Of a DNA stretch of 64,000 nucleotides, positions 42,522 through 51,806 are shown in pieces. The stretch is from Candidatus Kutchimonas denitrificans (GTDB lineage Bacteria; Gemmatimonadota; Gemmatimonadetes; Palauibacterales; KS3-K002): the NCBI GenBank assembly GCA_011774835.1, contig JAACAK010000130.1, forward strand, positions 1-64,000, given 5' to 3'. Numbering within the stretch: the stretch's first letter is position 1; each line of letters begins with the position of its first letter. Both the position numbers and the translations under genes were made by a program. The notes beneath the pieces were generated by a model. It was not told where the DNA came from. It made no database searches and worked only from the letters and a program-made list of their open reading frames with translations.

Positions 42522-42741
42522 CGGGACGCCGGCGGCGCGAGGTGCTTACTTCGTCGTCTTCCAGATCTTCGAACTCTTCTTCCCATTCCTCTTCTTCGTC
42601 CTCGAAATCCTCGTCGAGATCGAGGTCTTCATCATCGAATTCGTCGTCCTCGTCCTCCAAGTCATCGTCGAGATCGTCCTCATCGTCCCGAGCGACGAAC
42701 AGATCTTCCAGGTCGAACGACGAGCCCTCGAACGCTTTCAT
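42508..42741 (-). CDS. Extremely acidic small protein
   Basis: The start at 42741 follows AGGAGGGGGGAA, an excellent ribosome site, and gives 77 residues. From residue 15 to 65 nearly every residue is Asp or Glu, ending in a basic RRRR patch (STSRRRRPDDWE). No fold family is recognisable. Polyacidic proteins can mimic DNA, chaperone basic partners or bind calcium. A full sigma-70 promoter precedes it, so it is probably well expressed. Confidence 0.72.
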   Translation of the reverse strand: MKAFEGSSFDLEDLFVARDDEDDLDDDLEDEDDEFDDEDLDLDEDFEDEEEEWEEEFEDLEDDEVSTSRRRRPDDWE

Positions 42742-42806
42742 TTCCCCCCTCCTGGGATTCGCTCCGACTCGCACGCGTTGGCATTCAGAACCGCCTTATT
42801 TGGCCA

Positions 42807-42834
42807 AATAATAGAGGGCGTCGGCCTTGTCAAG
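42807..42834 (-). promoter_or_regulatory. Sigma-70 promoter of the acidic-protein gene
   Basis: On the minus strand TTGACA (42834-42829) is a perfect -35, followed after about 17 bases by TATTTG/TATTAT-like -10 sequence at about 42813-42807. A leader of about 60 bases runs to the ribosome site. Confidence 0.7.
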
Positions 42835-42960
42835 CACTTTCGAGCCCCTTTTCTCCACCCGCCACCGTTGCTCGTCAGGGACCCGTCACAGATATTGATG
42901 GCCTCGTTACGCGGGCCACGGGAGCGCCCGTCCACCAGGCCAGAGTTCAGCCCGATCCCT

Positions 42961-43623
42961 ATGCACCGTCCCGAGCTGCTGGAAATCTCGACCCTGCTCA
43001 TCCGGCCACGAGGTGTCCTGGTCCTCTCCAGCCTCATGTACCTGGCCGCCGCCCTCCACCCCGTTCTCCTCGGGCCCCTCGGCTGGCCCAGCATGGAGGT
43101 CCTGTGGTCGGCCATGCTGGTCCCGACGATCGCCATCTCGTTCTACTACGGCCGCCGGGGCGCCGGCGCCTCGGTGCTCCTCGCCTTCGCCCTCTTCATC
43201 GGGGTGGAGCGGCTGGCTCACGGGCCGGCCGCGTTCGGCGGCGAACGGCTCGTATTCGGTCTCACGATCCTGCTGGCGATCGTCGTGCTGGGCATCGCCA
43301 TCGGCGGCCTGGCCGAACTGCTGCGCCGGGAGCACGTCCGGCGCGTGGCCGCCGAAAGGGCGGCGGCGACCAGCGAGATGGCGACGGCGCTCAAGCACGA
43401 GATCCATAACCCGCTGGCGGCGCTGGTGGCCGAAGCCCAGCTACTGGAGGAGGCGGTGTCCGAACTGCCCGAAATCCATAGGGATAGCGTGCTGAGCATG
43501 AGCGGCCTGGCGAAGCGCGTCCAATCGCTGGTCGACCGGGCGGCCGAGATCGAGGAGCCGACTCGAGTCGAATATCTGGAAGGGCGATGGATGACCGACC
43601 TGTCAGACGACCCCGGTGCGTGA
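42961..43623 (+). CDS. Membrane protein with HisKA domain but no ATPase domain
   Basis: From ATG 42961 the protein has 220 residues. It has about four membrane segments (18-40, 48-63, 70-85, 97-122), a short coiled linker, and a HisKA dimerisation helix with phospho-acceptor His146 in KHEIHNPLAALVAEAQ. It stops shortly after, with no N, G1 or G2 boxes of the HATPase domain. It could be phosphorylated by another kinase, or be a truncated kinase. It overlaps nothing downstream but sits 2 bases before the DUF4837 start. Confidence 0.7.
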   Translation: MHRPELLEISTLLIRPRGVLVLSSLMYLAAALHPVLLGPLGWPSMEVLWSAMLVPTIAISFYYGRRGAGASVLLAFALFIGVERLAHGPAAFGGERLVFGLTILLAIVVLGIAIGGLAELLRREHVRRVAAERAAATSEMATALKHEIHNPLAALVAEAQLLEEAVSELPEIHRDSVLSMSGLAKRVQSLVDRAAEIEEPTRVEYLEGRWMTDLSDDPGA

Positions 43624-43624
43624 T

Positions 43625-44638
43625 ATGTTAGACGCGATGACTCCACAGCGGACGATACGATTCCTTCTCTTCAACCTGGCGACTCTCATCTGCCTCGTCG
43701 CCACAGGGTGCAAGGCGCCGCAGGCGTTCGGCGACCGGAACAGCATCATCGTTCGGGCCGAGCCGGAGCTCTGGGCCGAAGTCGACTCGGCGGTGATGGA
43801 CGCTCTCGAGGTCCGGGTCTACACCACGCGCCCCGAGCGGGTGTTCGAGATCACGCATCTCGCGCCCGACGACACGGCCTGGAACGACTTCCGCCTCTGG
43901 CAGCAGCTGCTCGTCATGGGCACGGCCCGGGACGAGTTGGTCCAGGACCTGATCGACGCGGACACGACGCCACCGGCCCTGCTCCAGACCGAATCGGTCT
44001 GGGCCCGGGGCCAGACGGTGACCGTGCTGCTCCTGCCCGAGACCGGCCAGGCGGAGGCCGTGCGCGGGACGCTGCCCCAGCTGTACAGCACCCTCGAGGA
44101 GGATTACGATGAGTGGATCCTGCAACGGATGTTCACCACCGGCGTGGACGACTCGCTGGGCCAGGCGCTGACCGAATTCGGTTTCACGCTGAGAATTCCC
44201 GAAGTTTACATCCATTCCCGGGAAGACTCGATCTTCCGCTTCGGCAATCCTCATCGCATGGGCGAAACCGACCTGCTGCGCTCTCTGCTGCTGACCTGGC
44301 GTGCGGACGCTGACACGATGATGACGCCCGAGGAGCTGCGCGCCTGGCGCGAGGAGATCGGCGCGAACCGATACGGCACGCCCCAGGACATCCTCGAGCA
44401 GGGCTACCGCCATTCGGCGATCGAGGTGAACGGCCTGGAAGGGATCGAGCTGCGGGGCGTCTGGCAGGATCGCTCCGAGTTTCCCGCCGCCGGGCCGTTC
44501 GTCACCCGCGCCCTCGCCTGCCCCGCGCAGGACCGAACGTATCTGATCGACGCATGGCTCTTCGCGCCGGGGACGGACAAGTACCCGTACGTGCGGCAGC
44601 TGGAGATCCTGCTGAACTCGTTCGAATGCGTGACCTAG
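43625..44638 (+). CDS. DUF4837 lipoprotein
   Basis: About 337 residues with a lipoprotein signal (LATLICLVATGC). The body matches DUF4837 of Bacteroidetes and related phyla (NSIIVRAEPELWAEVDSAVMDALE near the start; a central tandem repeat of the same type; ELRGVWQDRSEFPAAGPFVTRALACP near the end). Function unknown. ATG at 43637 is an alternative start. Directly upstream of dnaE (3 bases) and probably co-transcribed with it. Confidence 0.82.
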   Translation: MLDAMTPQRTIRFLLFNLATLICLVATGCKAPQAFGDRNSIIVRAEPELWAEVDSAVMDALEVRVYTTRPERVFEITHLAPDDTAWNDFRLWQQLLVMGTARDELVQDLIDADTTPPALLQTESVWARGQTVTVLLLPETGQAEAVRGTLPQLYSTLEEDYDEWILQRMFTTGVDDSLGQALTEFGFTLRIPEVYIHSREDSIFRFGNPHRMGETDLLRSLLLTWRADADTMMTPEELRAWREEIGANRYGTPQDILEQGYRHSAIEVNGLEGIELRGVWQDRSEFPAAGPFVTRALACPAQDRTYLIDAWLFAPGTDKYPYVRQLEILLNSFECVT

Positions 44639-44641
44639 GGC

Positions 44642-47600
44642 ATGTCGTTCGTTCACCTGCACACGCATAGCGAATACTCACTGCTCGACGGCGCCAACAA
44701 GCTGGAGGCGCTGGTCGAGCGGGCGGCCGAGCTCGGCATGCCCGCCGTCGCGCTGACCGATCACGGCAACCTGCACGGCGCCTGGCACTTCTACCAGGCG
44801 GCGCGGCTGCGCCGGATCAAGCCGATCATCGGCTGCGAGGCGTACGTGGCGTTCGGCGACCATCGGTCGAAGGAGAAGCCCGCGGACGCGCCGTCCGACT
44901 ACGCGCACCTCGTTCTGCTGGCCCGCGACCGGGAGGGGTATCGCAACCTGGTGAAGCTGGTCTCGATTGGACAGACCGAGGGCTTCTACCGCAGGCCGCG
45001 GATCGACCATCGGGTGCTGGAGGAGCACGCGGCCGGGCTCACCTGTCTCTCCGCCTGCATGTCCGGCGAGCTGGCGCAATACCTGTTGCTGGAACAGTAC
45101 GAGAAAGCCAGGTCGGCGGCGGAATGGCACGCGCGGCTGTTCGGCGAGGGCAACTACTGGCTCGAGGTGCAGAACCACGGGATCCCCGGCCAGGAGAAGG
45201 TGAACGAGGGCGTGCTCCGGCTTGGCGACGAGCTGGGTCTGCCGGTCCTGGTCACCAACGACGCCCACTACCTGCGGCGCGAGGACGCCGACGCCCACGA
45301 CATCCTCCTCTGCATCGGGACCGGCAAGGACCGCGACGACCCGAAGCGGCTCCGCTTCTACGGCCAGGAGAGCTACTTCAAGTCACCTGACGAGATGCGG
45401 GAGACGTTCCCCGACCGTCCGGAGCTGATCGAGAACACGCTGGCCGTGGCGGAGGCCTGCGAGCTCGAGTTCGAGAAGAAGATCTACCTCCCCGAGTTCC
45501 CACGGCCCGACGGCTACGGCTCGGCTGACGAGCTGCTGCGCGAGCTGGCGACGGCGGGCGCCCACGAGCGCTACGGCGAGCCGCTACCCGGGGAGGTGCG
45601 GGAACGGCTGGAGTACGAGCTGGACGTGATCACCGGCCTCGGCTACAGCGGATACTTCCTGATCGTTTGGGATTTCATCCGAGCCGCCCGGGAACGTGGG
45701 GTCCCGGTGGGGCCCGGCCGCGGCTCCGCCGCCGGCTCGCTGGTCGCCTACGCGCTCCGCATCACCGACATCGACCCGCTGCGCTTCGGCCTGCTGTTCG
45801 AGCGGTTCCTGAACCCGGAGCGCGTGTCGATGCCCGACATCGACGTCGACTTCTGCTACGAGCGCCGCGACGAGGTGATCGAGTACGTGCGCTCGAAGTA
45901 CGGCGCCGACTCGGTGGGCCAGATCGTGACGTTCGGAACGATGCAGTCCCGGGCCGTGGTCCGGGACGTGGGGCGAACCCTGGGCTTCACACCGGCGGAG
46001 ACCGACCGCGTGGCCAAACTGATCCCCAACGCGCCCGGCTACTCGCTGGGCGTGAAGGAGGCGGTGCAGCGGGTCGAGGAGCTGAAGCAGCTCTATAAAG
46101 AGGAGCCGCGCTACGCCGAGCTGCTCGACTACGCCGCCACGCTCGAGGGCCTCTCCCGCCACACCTCGGTCCACGCCGCCGGCGTGGTCATCGCGCCGGG
46201 GCCGCTGGACGAGTACGTGCCGGTGATGAACGCGCCCACCCGGGGGGGCGGCGGGGGCGGCGGGGGCGGCGGGGGCGGGGGCGGCGGAAGCGGCGGCGCG
46301 AACGGCGGCGTCGAAAGCGGCAACGGCGACCTGGTCATCACGCAGTTCGACATGGTGAGCCTCGAAAAGGTCGGGATGCTCAAGTTCGACTTCCTCGGCC
46401 TGAAGACACTCACCGTGATCAGCGACGCGTCGGAGCAGATCCGCCGGCGCCACGGGACCGAGATCGATTGGGACGAGCTGGAGCTGGACGATCCCGCGGT
46501 CTACGAGATGCTGGCCAGCGGGGCCACCGCCGGCGTGTTCCAGTTCGAGTCGTCGCTGGCGACGGACAAGCTGCGGGCGATGCGTTGCGACCGCTTCGAC
46601 GACCTGATCGCCGTCAACGCGCTCATCCGACCCGGCCCGCTCGATTCGGGGATGACCGACGTCTACATCCGGCGCAAGCGAGGCATCGAGGAGGTCTCGT
46701 ACCCGCACCCATCCCTGGCCCGCGTGCTCGACAACACGTACGGCGTCATCACCTACCAGGAGCAGGTGATGCGGGCCGCCAACGAGATGGCCGGCTTCAC
46801 CCTGGCCGAAGCCGACGTGCTCCGCAAAGCGGTGGGCAAGAAGGACCCCGTGCTGATCCGCCAGGAGCTCGACCGGTTCATCGAGCGCTCGCAGGAGCGC
46901 GGCGTCAAGGAACGGGATGCCGAGCACATCGCGTCGCTGCTGGAGACCTTCGGCCGCTACGGGTTCAACAAGGCGCACGCCGCCGCTTACGCCGTTCTCT
47001 CGTACCGGACCGCCTGGCTCAAACGCCACTATCCGGCGGAGTTCATGGCGGCGCTGCTGTCGTCCGAGATCGGCAACACCGACAAGGTCGTCGGTTACAT
47101 CAATGTCTGCCGTTCCCTCGGGCTCGAAGTGCTGCCGCCCCACGTCAACGAGTCGGGCTACAAGTTCACCGTGGTCAGCGACGACGCGATCCGCTTCGGA
47201 CTCGGCGCCATCCGCGGCGTGGGACGCTCCGCGATCGAGTCGATCATCGCGGCCCGCGAGGCCGACGGGCCCTTCGAATCGCTGTTCGACTTCTGCAGCC
47301 GCGTCGACCTGCGACTCAACAACAAGCGGGTGATCGAGGCGCTCATCGGCGCCGGCGCGCTGGACGGGCTGGGCAAGCGCTCGGCTATGGCGGACGGCCT
47401 CGAGATCGTGCTGCGCGAAGCGCAGCTGCAGCAACGCGAACGCGAAACGGGACAGGTGAGCCTGTTCGGAGACGCGGAAAGCCCGGTCATGAAGACCGAG
47501 CCCACCCTGCCCGACCTGCCCGAGTGGACCGAAGACGAGAAGCTGGCCCGCGAGAAGGAACTGGTGGGCTTCTTCGTCTCGGGCCACCCGCTCGACGAGC

Positions 47601-48187
47601 ACCGCGACCTGGTCGAGCTGTACGCCGAGACCGTCAACACCAGCAACCTGGGCGACTGGCGCGATCGGAAGGTCGAGATCGCCTGCGTGGTCACCGAGGT
47701 CAGCCGCCGCATCTCGCGCAAGGACGGCTCGGAGTGGGCGCGGATCACCTTCGAGGACTACCACGGCACCGCCGTCGCCCTCGCCTTTCGCGACGTCTGG
47801 ACCAGGAACCGCGATGCCCTCGAGACCAGCGAGCCGGTCCTGTTGAAGGGCAGCGTATCCGGCCGCGAGCGGGACGAGGGTGACCCTCCCATCTTCCTCG
47901 ACGAGGTCAGGCCGCTGGCCTCGGTCTACGAAAGCGGCCGCGTGGCCGTCTGCCTCGACATCGCCGCCTCCGATGACATCGGCAACGAGGGGCTCGAGCA
48001 AGCCATCGAGATCGCCAGGGCCCACCCCGGCCCGGCAGCGCTCCGCGTCCACCTCCGTAACGGCGGTGACGAGCCCTCCGTCCTGCGCTCCCGAGCGCTC
48101 ACCGTGGCGCCGGCGCCCGCGGTGCTGGAAGAGCTGCGCCGGGCGCTGGGCCGCGAACGGGTGCGCCTGGTCGAAGTGAAGGCGTAG
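44642..48187 (+). CDS. dnaE: DNA polymerase III alpha subunit
   Basis: The 1181-residue replicative polymerase has a PHP domain at the N-terminus (FVHLHTHSEYSLLDGAN; ALTDHGNLHG). The polymerase active site includes GPGRGSAAGSLVAYALRITDIDPL and MPDIDVDFCYERRDEVI. A tandem HhH region (INALIRPGPLDSGM, GFNKAHAAAYAVLSYRTAWLK) and a C-terminal OB fold follow. A tract of 15 consecutive Gly (residues 535-549) interrupts the loop before DLVITQFDM; it is coded by almost pure G/C repeats. Otherwise all motifs are intact. Confidence 0.97.
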   Translation: MSFVHLHTHSEYSLLDGANKLEALVERAAELGMPAVALTDHGNLHGAWHFYQAARLRRIKPIIGCEAYVAFGDHRSKEKPADAPSDYAHLVLLARDREGYRNLVKLVSIGQTEGFYRRPRIDHRVLEEHAAGLTCLSACMSGELAQYLLLEQYEKARSAAEWHARLFGEGNYWLEVQNHGIPGQEKVNEGVLRLGDELGLPVLVTNDAHYLRREDADAHDILLCIGTGKDRDDPKRLRFYGQESYFKSPDEMRETFPDRPELIENTLAVAEACELEFEKKIYLPEFPRPDGYGSADELLRELATAGAHERYGEPLPGEVRERLEYELDVITGLGYSGYFLIVWDFIRAARERGVPVGPGRGSAAGSLVAYALRITDIDPLRFGLLFERFLNPERVSMPDIDVDFCYERRDEVIEYVRSKYGADSVGQIVTFGTMQSRAVVRDVGRTLGFTPAETDRVAKLIPNAPGYSLGVKEAVQRVEELKQLYKEEPRYAELLDYAATLEGLSRHTSVHAAGVVIAPGPLDEYVPVMNAPTRGGGGGGGGGGGGGGGSGGANGGVESGNGDLVITQFDMVSLEKVGMLKFDFLGLKTLTVISDASEQIRRRHGTEIDWDELELDDPAVYEMLASGATAGVFQFESSLATDKLRAMRCDRFDDLIAVNALIRPGPLDSGMTDVYIRRKRGIEEVSYPHPSLARVLDNTYGVITYQEQVMRAANEMAGFTLAEADVLRKAVGKKDPVLIRQELDRFIERSQERGVKERDAEHIASLLETFGRYGFNKAHAAAYAVLSYRTAWLKRHYPAEFMAALLSSEIGNTDKVVGYINVCRSLGLEVLPPHVNESGYKFTVVSDDAIRFGLGAIRGVGRSAIESIIAAREADGPFESLFDFCSRVDLRLNNKRVIEALIGAGALDGLGKRSAMADGLEIVLREAQLQQRERETGQVSLFGDAESPVMKTEPTLPDLPEWTEDEKLAREKELVGFFVSGHPLDEHRDLVELYAETVNTSNLGDWRDRKVEIACVVTEVSRRISRKDGSEWARITFEDYHGTAVALAFRDVWTRNRDALETSEPVLLKGSVSGRERDEGDPPIFLDEVRPLASVYESGRVAVCLDIAASDDIGNEGLEQAIEIARAHPGPAALRVHLRNGGDEPSVLRSRALTVAPAPAVLEELRRALGRERVRLVEVKA
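46241..46291 (+). repeat. (GGCGGGGGC)n microsatellite inside dnaE
   Basis: A run of G with interspersed C encodes 15 Gly in a row (dnaE residues 535-549) and then SGGANGG. It is imperfect in 9-base units. Such tracts are prone to slippage; changes of 9 bases would stay in frame. Confidence 0.85.
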
Positions 48188-48308
48188 CCCGCGGCCGGCC
48201 CGCCGCCATTTCCGTAAGTTATTTAACTCCCCCTATTGCCGGGCCAGCGATCTGCTATTTTGTTTCTTTACATCTGGCTAGCGCATGAGAATCCCAACTC
48301 GCTGATAC

Positions 48309-49271
48309 ATGGCTTCACATCAGGAATTCGAGCGCTCCATCGGAGATGTCGTGTCCCAGATCGGCCAGCTCAAGAAGATGGCCAGTCAGAGAGGGCTCAA
48401 CGTGGATAACGAGCTCAAGAAGCTGGAGGCCCGGCTGGACGAGCTGCGCGCCGAGACCTTCAAGTCGCTGTCGCCGATGGAGCGGGTGCAGATCGCGCGC
48501 CACGCCCAGCGCCCCCACTCGTTGGACATGATCGAGCGGATCTTCGCCGACTGGATCGAGATGCACGGCGATCGTTCGTTCCGCGACGACCCGGCGGTGA
48601 TCTGCGGGTGGGCGCGACTGGACGGCGAGTCGGTGATGGTGATCGCGCAGCAGAAGGGGCGCAACACGAAGGAGAACCTGAAGCGGAACTTCGCCATGAT
48701 GCATCCGGAGGGCTATCGGAAGGCGCTGCGGATGATGAAGATGGCCGAGAAGTACAAACGGCCGATCATAACGATCATCGACACGCCAGGGGCGTATCCG
48801 GGGATCGGCGCCGAGGAGCGCGGCCAGGCCGAGGCGATCGCCCGCAACCTGTTGGAGATGTCGCTGATCGAGGTTCCGATCCTGGCCGCGGTGATCGGCG
48901 AGGGTGGCAGCGGAGGCGCGCTGGGCCTGTCGGTGGCCGATCGGATCATCATGATGGAATACGCCATCTATTCGGTCATCTCGCCGGAGGGTTGCGCCTC
49001 GATCCTCTGGAAGGAGAACACGGAGGAGACGCGCAACCAGGCGGCGGCAGCGCTCAAGCTGACCGCGCCCGACCTGTACGAGCTGGGGGTCATCGACCAG
49101 GTCGTTGACGAACCCGAGGGCGGTGCGCATAACGACTGGGACGTGGCCGCCAGGGTTCTCCGGCAGGCACTCACCGAGAACCTGAAGGAGCTGACCAAAC
49201 GTTCGGCGAGCGACCTGCTCGACGCTCGCTACGAGAAATACCGCAAGATGGGGGCGTGGAACGGTGATTGA
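48309..49271 (+). CDS. accA: Acetyl-CoA carboxylase carboxyltransferase subunit alpha
   Basis: The 320-residue protein has the usual N-terminal helix (FERSIGDVVSQIGQLKKMA) and crotonase-like core (MHGDRSFRDDPAVICGWARLDG; MMHPEGYRKALRMMKMAEKYKRPIITIIDTPGAYPGIGAEERGQAEAIARNL; IGEGGSGGALGLSVADRIIMMEYAIYSVISPEGCASILWK). It transfers CO2 from biotin to acetyl-CoA with AccD, starting fatty-acid synthesis. accD is not in this window. Confidence 0.97.
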   Translation: MASHQEFERSIGDVVSQIGQLKKMASQRGLNVDNELKKLEARLDELRAETFKSLSPMERVQIARHAQRPHSLDMIERIFADWIEMHGDRSFRDDPAVICGWARLDGESVMVIAQQKGRNTKENLKRNFAMMHPEGYRKALRMMKMAEKYKRPIITIIDTPGAYPGIGAEERGQAEAIARNLLEMSLIEVPILAAVIGEGGSGGALGLSVADRIIMMEYAIYSVISPEGCASILWKENTEETRNQAAAALKLTAPDLYELGVIDQVVDEPEGGAHNDWDVAARVLRQALTENLKELTKRSASDLLDARYEKYRKMGAWNGD

Positions 49272-50262
49272 TCGCAGAAACGACGGCAACGGAGGCGGCC
49301 CGCTTCCCCCCGTCGACTCGCGGCCTCCGGCTGAGCGCCCCCGGCCCGGCGACCCTCCGCCACCGACTCCGATCGCGGCGACCCACGGCGTCATCGCCAA
49401 GGGGCCGGCGCCGCAGCTGCTGGAGATCCTCTTCAAGGGCAAGCGACGCGACTTTTTCGCCGCGCACCTGTCACCGTCCCTGCGCGAGCGTGAGTACGTG
49501 GTCGTGGAGGCCGACCGCGGCCAAGATCTGGGCATCGTCACGGCGACCGGCACGCTGGCGAAGCGGAAGTGCGAGGCATGCGACGGTTGCAGCAGCAACG
49601 GTCTTCCGGGCAAACGCGTCTTGCGGCGCGCGGCGCCGGTCGACGTCGAACGGCTGCTGAACCTGCGGGAGGAGGAGGATGACATCCGCAAGACGGTCCG
49701 CGGAATGGTGAAGGAGCAGGGTCTGAAGATGAAGGTCAGCGACGCCGAATGGCAGTGGGACCGCAACAAGCTGATCGTCTACTTCACGGCCGACAAGCGG
49801 GTCGACTTCCGCGCCCTGGTCCGCAGCCTGGCCAAGCGCTACCGCACCCGAATCGAGCTCAAGCAGATCGGTGTGCGCGACGAGGCGAAGCGGCTGGACG
49901 GTGTGGGACGTTGCGGCCGCGAGCTCTGCTCTTCGAACTGGCTGCCGGAGCTGAAGCCGGTCACGCTGCAGCTGGCCAAGGACCAGAACCTCTCGCTCAA
50001 CCCGTCGCAGATCTCGGGCGCCTGCGGCCGACTGATGTGCTCGCTGCGCTACGAGCATGACTTTTACGTGCAGCAGCGGAAGCGCTTCCCCAAGGAGGGC
50101 CGGCAGGTCCGGACGTCGCAGGGTCAGGAGACCGTCGTCGGCATCAACCTGTTCGCGAACCGGGTAACGTTGAGAGGGTCGTCGGGCGATCTGCGCACCC
50201 TGGAGCTGGAGGAGTTGAAGCGCGAAACGGCGGAAGCGCGTCGCGGCGCGCGTGACAACTGA
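49264..50262 (+). CDS. PSP1 C-terminal domain protein (YaaT-like)
   Basis: The 332-residue protein starts with GTG overlapping the accA stop, so it is translationally coupled. It has an unstructured Pro-rich start, then the PSP1/YaaT core with the Cys-rich segment CEACDGCSSNG, GRCGRELCSSNW and SGACGRLMCSLRYEHDFY. In Bacillus, YaaT works with YlbF and YmcA in RNA processing control and carries Fe-S clusters. Its role here is inferred only. A basic C-terminal tail is present. Confidence 0.85.
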   Translation: MIDRRNDGNGGGPLPPVDSRPPAERPRPGDPPPPTPIAATHGVIAKGPAPQLLEILFKGKRRDFFAAHLSPSLREREYVVVEADRGQDLGIVTATGTLAKRKCEACDGCSSNGLPGKRVLRRAAPVDVERLLNLREEEDDIRKTVRGMVKEQGLKMKVSDAEWQWDRNKLIVYFTADKRVDFRALVRSLAKRYRTRIELKQIGVRDEAKRLDGVGRCGRELCSSNWLPELKPVTLQLAKDQNLSLNPSQISGACGRLMCSLRYEHDFYVQQRKRFPKEGRQVRTSQGQETVVGINLFANRVTLRGSSGDLRTLELEELKRETAEARRGARDN

Positions 50263-51769
50263 GGTGCGTTCCTTGGCCCGCTTCTACATCACCACCGCGA
50301 TCGACTACTCGAACGGCGACCCCCATCTCGGTCACGCGTTCGAGAAGATCGGCGCCGACGCCATCGCCCGGTACCGGCGACTGGCCGGTGACGAAGTGCG
50401 CTTCGTCATCGGGATGGACGAGAACTCACAGACGATACTGCAGCCGGCGGCGGAGGCCGGTCTCACACCGCAGGCCTGGGTAGATCGGCTGGCCGGCGTC
50501 TTCGCGGACACCTGGGCACGATTGGGGATCAGCCACGACGATTTCATCCGCACGACCGAGCCGCGGCACACGCGCGCCGTGGTCGAGATGGTCGAGCGGA
50601 TCAAGCAGGCCGGCCACATCTATCGCGGAACCTATGAGGGCTACTACTGCGAGCGCTGCGAAGCGTTCAAGCAGGAGAAGGACCTGGTCGACGGGCGCTG
50701 TCCCGAACATCCGGACCGCGAGATCGCCTGGACGAAAGAGGACAACTACTTCTTCAAGCTCTCCGAGTTTCGCGACCCGCTGCTGAAGCTGCTCGACGAC
50801 CATCCCGAGTTCGTGCAGCCGACCATCCGACGCAACGAGATCCGCAACGTCCTGAAAGAGGGGCTGCAGGACATCTCCATGTCCCGACCTCACCGGATCT
50901 GGGGGACACCCTTCCCCGACGACGAGGAGCATGCGGTTTATGTCTGGTTCGACGCGCTGATCAATTACCTGTCGGCGATCGGCTTCCCTGACGATGCGTA
51001 CCATGAGTGGTGGCCGGCGGACCTGCATGTGATCGGCAAGGGGATCACACGGTTCCACTGCATCATGTGGCCGGCGATGCTGATGGCCGCCGATGTCGAG
51101 CTGCCGAGGACGGTTTGGGCGCATGGCTACATCAACTGGGAGGGACGCAAGCTCTCCAAGTCCGCCGGCGCGCCGGTGACGCTGGACAGCGCCGTGGAGC
51201 GGTACGGTCCCGACCCGCTCCGTTACTTCCTGCTGCGCGAGATCCCATGGGATGGTGACGGCGACTTCAGCTGGGGGCGTTACGACGGCATCTACAACGC
51301 CGAGCTCGCCAACGACCTGGGCAACCTGGCGAACCGCACGCTGGCGATGATCCACAAGTACCGCGATGCGGTCGTTCCCAAGGGCGCCGGGACGCCGCTG
51401 GACGACCGGGCGAACGCGATCCTCGACGGCTATCGGAGCGCCATGGACTCCCACCTCATCCACCGGGGGATCGCCGCGGCGATGGAGCTGGCCGGCGACG
51501 CCAACGCCTACGTCGAAGAGCGGGCCCCGTGGAAGCAGGCCAAGGACGAATCGCTGGCCGCCGAGCTGGACACGACGCTCTCCGCGCTGGCGCGGGCACT
51601 GGGGCGACTGGCCATCCTGCTGAGTCCCATCATGCCGGTGAAGATGGGCGAGCTGTGGCGGGCACTGGGCGCCTCCGACGAGCCGGCTGGCATGGCGGCC
51701 TACGCGGCCCTCGATCTGGCCGGCCGCCAGGTGGATCGGCAGGCGGTGCTGTTCCCGAAGCCCGAGTGA
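50252..51769 (+). CDS. metG: Methionyl-tRNA synthetase, short form
   Basis: The 505-residue enzyme has the class I signature HLGH (DPHLGHAFEKIGADAIAR), a reduced zinc knuckle (CERCEAFKQEKDLVDGRCPEH), KLSKSAG as the KMSKS motif, and the anticodon-binding helical domain. There is no C-terminal tRNA-binding (EMAPII-like) extension, as in the short bacterial form. The GTG at 50252 overlaps the PSP1 gene; TTG at 50273 is an alternative start. Confidence 0.96.
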   Translation: MTTEVRSLARFYITTAIDYSNGDPHLGHAFEKIGADAIARYRRLAGDEVRFVIGMDENSQTILQPAAEAGLTPQAWVDRLAGVFADTWARLGISHDDFIRTTEPRHTRAVVEMVERIKQAGHIYRGTYEGYYCERCEAFKQEKDLVDGRCPEHPDREIAWTKEDNYFFKLSEFRDPLLKLLDDHPEFVQPTIRRNEIRNVLKEGLQDISMSRPHRIWGTPFPDDEEHAVYVWFDALINYLSAIGFPDDAYHEWWPADLHVIGKGITRFHCIMWPAMLMAADVELPRTVWAHGYINWEGRKLSKSAGAPVTLDSAVERYGPDPLRYFLLREIPWDGDGDFSWGRYDGIYNAELANDLGNLANRTLAMIHKYRDAVVPKGAGTPLDDRANAILDGYRSAMDSHLIHRGIAAAMELAGDANAYVEERAPWKQAKDESLAAELDTTLSALARALGRLAILLSPIMPVKMGELWRALGASDEPAGMAAYAALDLAGRQVDRQAVLFPKPE

Positions 51770-51806
51770 GCGACGGGCAACGTCAACGCCGGTTACCATT
51801 TCCAAC

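Noticed and set aside
42400-42960. Extension of the HisKA membrane protein to a 407-residue product starting at 42400.
   Set aside because: The first 187 residues are the mirror of the acidic gene and of the M28 start on the other strand; the Phe/Ile/Leu-rich run is the antisense of a Glu/Asp tract.
45584-48052. An 822-residue minus-strand frame opposite dnaE.
   Set aside because: Antisense shadow of a GC-rich gene, with no family signature.
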